Shown here: positions 59,501 to 64,000 of the stretch, piece after piece
Position numbering within the stretch: position 1 is the first letter of the stretch
Layout of the letters: each line of letters starts with the position of its first letter
Origin: Kudoa neothunni
Taxonomy: Eukaryota; Cnidaria
Assembly (NCBI GenBank): GCA_964304625.1
Contig: OZ199840.1
Span: 7,936,001-8,000,000 of the forward strand
Length of the DNA: 64,000 nt
Reading direction: 5' to 3'
Translations under genes and position numbers: made by a program
The notes under the pieces: generated by a model
The model's input: the letters and a program-made list of their open reading frames with translations, nothing else
Told to the model about the DNA's origin: nothing
Databases searched by the model: none

Positions 59501-61014
59501 TTTGAGCTGCAATTTAATCTTTAAATTAACATGTTGGCATGTTAATATGCGAGTTAGCGGCGGAAATTTTTTCAGTTTCAACAATCACTTATTGAGATTT
59601 ATAGGACGTATGGTAAGCCCATTGCTTAGAATACGCTCTTTAACTATTGTTAACTTGGATAAAGCAAAATTAAATGTGGTTGGATAAAAATACGCCTTTA
59701 ATTATTGATTGATTGATTGATTGATTGATTACGGTCTTAGCATGGGCCAAATGATAATTTCTTTGATGGTATTTTTGGCAAATTCCAATCCAGCAACATC
59801 ATCCCAATCGACAGGTGCGCTTTTGTCCAATATCTTGAAAAGAATTTAGTTATTAATGCCAAAAACTAACTGATAACTTCATTAAGTATAAGCTCCACCA
59901 TTTTTGGCTCGATTCCCTTAATTTCAGGAAGGTCATTTAATGGCGCCTGTACAGCATCTCTAGACAGAATATAACTGTCATCTAAGTCATTACAAAAACT
60001 TTTGAATGCTTAGAGAAGGTTTGAATCCTGTGGTAGTTGTCTTTGAGGACATTTGTGCAGTGGGTCCAGTGCTCGCAGGTTTTGAGAGGCCGAGATTCCT
60101 TAATTACTCAATATGGCACAAACATTGACTGGAATAAAAACCTTCGTGCACTCCCAGAGCTATATGATGACGAAACAGCTGAAGTTGAAATTTTATTTCC
60201 AACATTCTGTTCCGTCGAAGGATCCCACTAAACCACCCTTAAAATTGCCAGTTTATCTAAGTAACTCACAGTTTTACCAGATGCTGTTTTGAATTCGGTT
60301 TTAGGTATCTTTGAGTAAATCATCCGGGAAAATTAAAAAAATTTAACCACCTGTTCATCTTTGTGTTCCATTTTATTTTCTGCAATTATATTAGTCATAA
60401 CTCAAGAAACACTACAATAACCAATTATATTAATGGGCCTTTTTTTTGGATGGTCGTCTTGGCGTATATTCTTCACAGGCGGAGCTGTTTTTGTTTTTGA
60501 TGGGATGTTAAAAATTTTCGCGAGACAATCCTGAAACACACTATTGTTACTATCAAATGATAGCATTCTTTTTGCTATCAATAAAATGAACAGAATTTAA
60601 TTATTTCCAGTCATTAATTTCTTGTAAATTACTTGATGTTTCTATAGGAACTAAAATACGTTCAAAGTAATTTAAAAAACTAACATTACTTTTCTCATGT
60701 ATAGAATGATCCCACTGACCCATTTCAATAGTGGCAATCACATCATCTCTTAATAGAAAATAAATAATTAAAATAATTATTCCGTTTTTTCACTTATAAA
60801 GGGTAAAATCGAAAAATAAATGTTAATATTTTTGTTTCATTTTTATTAATTTATGAATCACAAAGTTATGTTAAAATTACGGATAATTTGCGCTTGAATT
60901 TTCGCCGGTTGCCTCCGAGCATAATGCAGTTAATGCGACTTTATTACAAGGAATATTGATGTTGTCATCGAACAACATTCGAAATGTGTTAAGAAGATCC
61001 TTTTTATTTTCCAT
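56576..61014 (-). CDS. FIGNL1: Fidgetin-like AAA ATPase FIGNL1
   Basis: AAA ATPase that binds RAD51 and remodels its filaments in homologous recombination. Proposed exons on minus: 61014-60881, 60748-60685, 60530-60422, 60379-60351, 60308-60270, 60227-60142, 60098-59994, 59959-59878, 59833-59733, 59444-59365, 57464-57394, 57321-57160, 57105-56886, 56799-56576; 1506 nt, 501 residues (human 674). From exon 8 on the match is near-continuous: [40 protein letters not shown], Walker [31 protein letters not shown], Walker [32 protein letters not shown] and the VPS4-type end [27 protein letters not shown] matches the family FxxA RAD51-binding motif (FKTA). The N-terminal four exons are inferred by phase, and the exon 2/3 junction is the weakest; a shorter form starting at 60398 is possible. 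Intron 57465-59364 is 1.9 kb and full of transposon debris. Confidence 0.93.
57690..59260. mobile_element. pogo/Tigger-type debris inside a FIGNL1 intron
   Basis: Several terminal-like sequences lie in this intron. On minus, CAGTGGAACCCCAATTATCC begins just inside a TA at 57732. On plus, GTCGAACCTCGATTATCCGG starts at about 58094, with weaker copies near 58180 (TTCGATTATTCGG) and 58660 (TTCGATTAACCGG). Near 59236 a minus-strand CAGTCGAGATTGAAACTGGC sits beside TA. The CAGT[C/G]GAACC...ATTATCC pattern is typical of pogo/Tigger ends. I could not pair ends confidently; at least two decayed elements are likely. Dispersed repeat copy 2 (57857-58098) lies within. Confidence 0.5.
57857..58098 (+). 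repeat. Dispersed repeat, copy 2
   Basis: Partner of 3661-3902 in the same orientation, with the same series of landmarks and moderate divergence. It ends directly against GTCGAACCTCGATTATCC, a pogo-like terminus. Confidence 0.7.
59703..59731. repeat. (ATTG)n microsatellite in FIGNL1 intron
   Basis: Six to seven ATTG units directly beside the splice donor at 59732-59731 on the minus strand, where the intron reads GTAATCAATCAATC. Confidence 0.9.
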
Positions 61015-61389
61015 TTGATATCATCAAATAGTTCACTCTGAGTCACAAAGGGAACTGCCTGAATGAAAACGTGCGCCTGATGTATGCGTGCGCGGGGTTG
61101 GTGCGTTTGATTTTTTAAGGTCTGATTCGACGTCAATTACTTACAACTTTAGAAAGGAAAACTTTATACTTAAAATGAACAGAGTAATTAATCATTACCC
61201 ATATGTTTTATTTTTTAAATTTTAAAATCAACTAAATGTTGACAACTTTTGGCACTTTTTAAAAATAAGAATATGTAAGAGAACTCATTGAATAATATGT
61301 AGATGCAAACTTTGATCTCGGAGAGGTATACGATTTTAAAAAATCTCTAGTCAATAATTATTCATTATCTTTTCTGTAACAATTGACAT

Positions 61390-61560
61390 GTATGGTTGGA
61401 GTTACGATTTTAGGCTTGAGTCAACAGATCCCAGGTTCAAACCCCACTCTGGGCATGCCATTTGTTTCCATGTAGTGGTCTATATTCATATGGGAAAGTT
61501 GTAACGCCAGTTTGGTGTCAACTATCAACCTATTTGATATTCGAATCAGCAAATTAAAAG
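61390..61560 (+). repeat. tRNA-derived SINE-like unit
   Basis: A degenerate tRNA-like head with a possible A box (ATGGTTGGAGTTACGA) and a clear B box (GGTTCAAACCCC) 30 bp later, followed by CACTCTGGGCATGCC and a tRNA-unrelated body (TTTGTTTCCATGTAGTGGTC). The box spacing is tRNA-like, but a proper acceptor stem does not form, so it reads as a SINE rather than a working tRNA gene. Only one copy is in the window. Confidence 0.55.
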
Positions 61561-61748
61561 TACAGTGGAACAGGACTCGTACGTAGTACACAATAGTACA
61601 TAACGGCTATTTTGTTACGTAAAGTTTATTCCATTATTCTTAATTAAAATAAAATATTCATATTTATTAATTTAATTTAATTAATTAATTAAAAAAACAA
61701 ATTTTATACTGTTGACAAAACTTTAAATCAGAAAATAGCTTTTACATA

Positions 61749-63193
61749 CAATCGAACCTGGATATTGCGTAATTTCACAAAGTTTATTGAAATATAAAGA
61801 GTATTTTAATTTTTTACTCAAACTTTTCCTGTATATTATTTAAATTAATGTTAACTGAGCAAGAAAAGAAAAATAGATTTTACCAAAGAAGTACAAATTT
61901 AAGATAGTGCATTAAAACTAAAATCTCGTTACCGCGTAATAATTTATTCAGTGTAATCCTCAATTAATCTTCTTTTCGAACTCCGACAAAGAAAAATAGC
62001 AAGGAATCAGCAAACATTGACTGAATAACTTGAAATAATCGGATTCTATAATTCGAATAAATCACTAAAAGGAGAAAAATGAATGAATTTTAAAATTCCC
62101 AGGTCTTCTAATAATATAAAATTATCTAACCACAATAGACATATTTGGAAGGCACTCTACTATTAATAGAATCTTAGCTTCTCAAAATGATATTATTAAT
62201 TCTATCGTTTCGGCTTCAACAAAAAGAATGAAAGAAGGCAAGCACACGGAGTTTGTTAATTTATTCTATACATGAATAACGAAAATGCGAAATGAAAAAA
62301 AAGGTTATTCCTACTTACTTAATTGTGGAAAAGGCAATATGTAATGCTAAATCCATGAGAATTTACAAATTTACTGGCAGTAACGGTTGGTTCGTGGGAC
62401 ATCCAAATTGACTCGGAATTAATTCCAAAAATTTTTTTGGTGAAACCAAGAATGTAAATAATCAAACTATGATGGATTTTCTGGTAAAATTCCCAGAAAT
62501 TTCATTAGGATACGAGGAGTTCAACGTAATAAATCTGGAGAATTCAAATGTAATTAAGTGCATCGTTTTGGTTTCATTAAAACTCAAAAACGTGTATCGG
62601 AAAATGTACCATCCATTATCGTTTAGCACTATTAGAGAGAATTTAGACGTTTTGAACATTGTACCCTGATTCCTCAATATATTATTATTATAATATATTA
62701 TTGGATATGAAAACTTAAATAAAGATTTTTGTGAAAATAATGTTGAAAATTTCGTCACATTATTTAATTGTTTATAAATTTTAATTTTTAGATAAAAAAT
62801 ATAACGACATCAGCAACGTTAAAAGAGAGAAAAAAATACACGAAGAACCAATAGCTTTACTCGAAGCGTATGTAGTTGGCATGGTTAAATAAAATGTCGA
62901 TCCAAATTTTGTAAAAAAAAGCGCTTGTGTCAACTGCTGAACTCAAATATTGAATTAATCTAAGCAGAAATCTTTTCTGTAAGAAAACCCAACAGTATTA
63001 TTTTTAAACGCACCCAGTTATGGAATTCATATGTGAAATAAAAAAAAATTGATCAAAACAAACTGAAATTACCAGTTGTTTTAAACCCGAATAAATTTTT
63101 GTTTTTTATAAGTAACGCGCTTGCACTAATTCCCTGTATTGCGTATTTTTTTTTTGAATCCCGAAAAAATTACGTAATATCCAGGTTCGACAG
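61749..63193 (+). mobile_element. Decayed pogo/Tigger (Tc1/mariner superfamily) element, 1445 bp
   Basis: TA at both flanks (61747-61748, 63194-63195). Left end CAATCGAACCTGGATATTGC; reverse complement of right end CTGTCGAACCTGGATATTAC; the match continues as GTAATTT. Inside on plus near 62355, the translated patch AKSMRIYKFTGSNGWF matches the CENP-B-type DNA-binding helix of pogo transposases (AK-L-x7-FKASxGWLxRFK). The frame is broken repeatedly, so the element is dead. Confidence 0.75.
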
Positions 63194-63252
63194 TAATATG
63201 ATTCAATTCCCCGAATTAATTTTATGTTCGAGCGTTGTACACTGTTTTTAGA

Positions 63253-63619
63253 GTTAAAATGTAGAATAGTGACCGTACCATTTAATCAATCGAGTAAAGC
63301 ATGCTTTATTTATCCTAAAATTTGGATGTGGCAACTATGATTTTTTATCGATTTTCATATTTCATCATTATCGATTGTCTATTATTAATGATATGTCTAT
63401 AAGAATAAGAAATTCATATTTTCTGCAAGTATTAGGTGTTAAATTGTATCAAATGCATAACGTTAATATCAAAAATAATTTATTATAATTAATCCACTCA
63501 TTCCTATCATAAATTTTTCAACAAATATCACACTAATATAATTTAAGAAATGTAGGATTAATGTACAAACTAATTATTATCTTCAATCGGAAAATGCAGT
63601 CACTATTCTACATTTTAAC
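63253..63619. mobile_element. MITE with perfect 21-bp inverted repeats
   Basis: The 21 bases at 63253-63273 (GTTAAAATGTAGAATAGTGA plus C) are exactly complementary to 63599-63619. The 325 bp between them are AT-rich and non-coding. Target duplication is unclear. Confidence 0.7.
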
Positions 63620-64000
63620 CGTTTTTAGATAACTGTGAGGATAAAATGATATAACTAATATTTTGATGCAACTTAATAATAAAAAAAATAATATCGTTTT
63701 TTCTTAAAAATCTTAGTAATCGCGCCCAAAATAAGGAATTCTTAAAATACAGTCGAGCAACCACTTTTTATGCACTCATTAGTTAAACACAAATTCTGGA
63801 TGTCGATGACAGATCTTTATTTTTATTGATGTGACCAGGCTCTGTGTTTGCAGCCACACACGATCTAGCCGCGTACTGGAAGGTATGTAGATATAGGCTA
63901 GGCAGGTTCCTATATGCTTTAAGAAGAAAAATATTTTAAAGATTACTTCTGGTATGTCGATAATAACGACGCTTTTGTAGAAGGAAAACACTTTTATAAA

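Larger units (their letters stand above)
61015..64000. other. Repeat-rich right end of the window, no gene found
   Basis: About 3 kb upstream of FIGNL1. It contains a tRNA-derived SINE-like unit (61390-61560), a decayed pogo/Tigger element (61749-63193) and a MITE (63253-63619). Open frames near 62469-62758 lie in the pogo element and 63779-63991 (minus) is unassigned. TACAGTCGAGCAACCAC near 63750 resembles another pogo end. Confidence 0.55.

Noticed and set aside
60037-60231. 64-codon plus-strand frame over FIGNL1
   Set aside because: Antisense to inferred FIGNL1 exons that keep frame and match the family order; no homology of its own.
61395-61465. Functional tRNA gene
   Set aside because: The B box is good, but the A region is degenerate and no acceptor stem pairs; a SINE head explains it better.
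1-64000. CRISPR arrays, operons and prokaryotic features
   Set aside because: Spliced eukaryotic genes throughout; no regularly spaced repeats and no bacterial gene blocks.

Overview
The window is an AT-rich (about 70%) animal genome segment whose genes are cut by very short introns, mostly 39-75 nt and some apparently 30-34 nt. The best clue to the organism is a cluster of nematocyst-wall genes at 25.2-29.3 kb. It holds two minicollagens and one protein with five cysteine-rich domains (CRDs), all carrying the cnidarian capsule signature C-x3-C-x3-C-x3-C-x3-CC or close variants. Minicollagens are known only from Cnidaria. With the tiny introns and compact exon-dense genes, this points to a parasitic cnidarian, most likely a myxozoan; that last step is inference.

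Layout. 0-2.7 kb: glycogen branching enzyme (minus; its last codons fall off the left edge). 7.5-9.5 kb: AP-1 clathrin adaptor mu subunit (plus, 13 exons). 14.3-16.1 kb: WDFY1/2-like WD40-FYVE protein (plus, 11 exons). 16-25 kb: gene-poor, with decayed piggyBac-like and hAT-like elements. 25.2-29.3 kb: the nematocyst cluster, one five-CRD gene and one minicollagen on minus and one minicollagen on plus, the two minicollagens head to head across 272 bp. 32.0-36.0 kb: condensin SMC4 (plus, 7 exons). 38.4-39.3 kb: two tiny genes on minus, TRMT112 and TOMM7. 39.3-42.9 kb: miniature transposons. 42.9-43.7 and 45.8-47.2 kb: two multi-exon minus genes I do not recognise. 47.8-48.2 kb: spliceosomal SmD3 with two frame breaks. 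49.4-50.6 kb: a piggyBac-like non-autonomous element. 51.1-54.2 kb: a nearly intact Mutator-like (MULE) transposon with 112-bp terminal inverted repeats and a 9-bp target duplication. 55.1-56.5 kb: GPATCH3. 56.6-61.0 kb: FIGNL1, one intron of which is swollen to 1.9 kb by pogo-type repeats. 61.4-63.6 kb: a tRNA-derived SINE-like unit, a decayed pogo/Tigger element and a miniature inverted-repeat element.

The recognised genes are mostly housekeeping: glycogen synthesis, clathrin sorting, endosomal PI3P signalling, condensin, tRNA/rRNA methylation support, mitochondrial import, splicing, homologous recombination. The three capsule genes are the lineage-specific content and would act together in the secretory pathway of the stinging (or polar capsule) cell, where CRDs crosslink through disulfides to build the capsule wall.

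Exon models were built by hand from reading-frame continuity, GT-AG sites and phase; all stated exon sets keep frame unless noted. Database searches, RNA evidence and counts of element copies elsewhere in the genome were not available.
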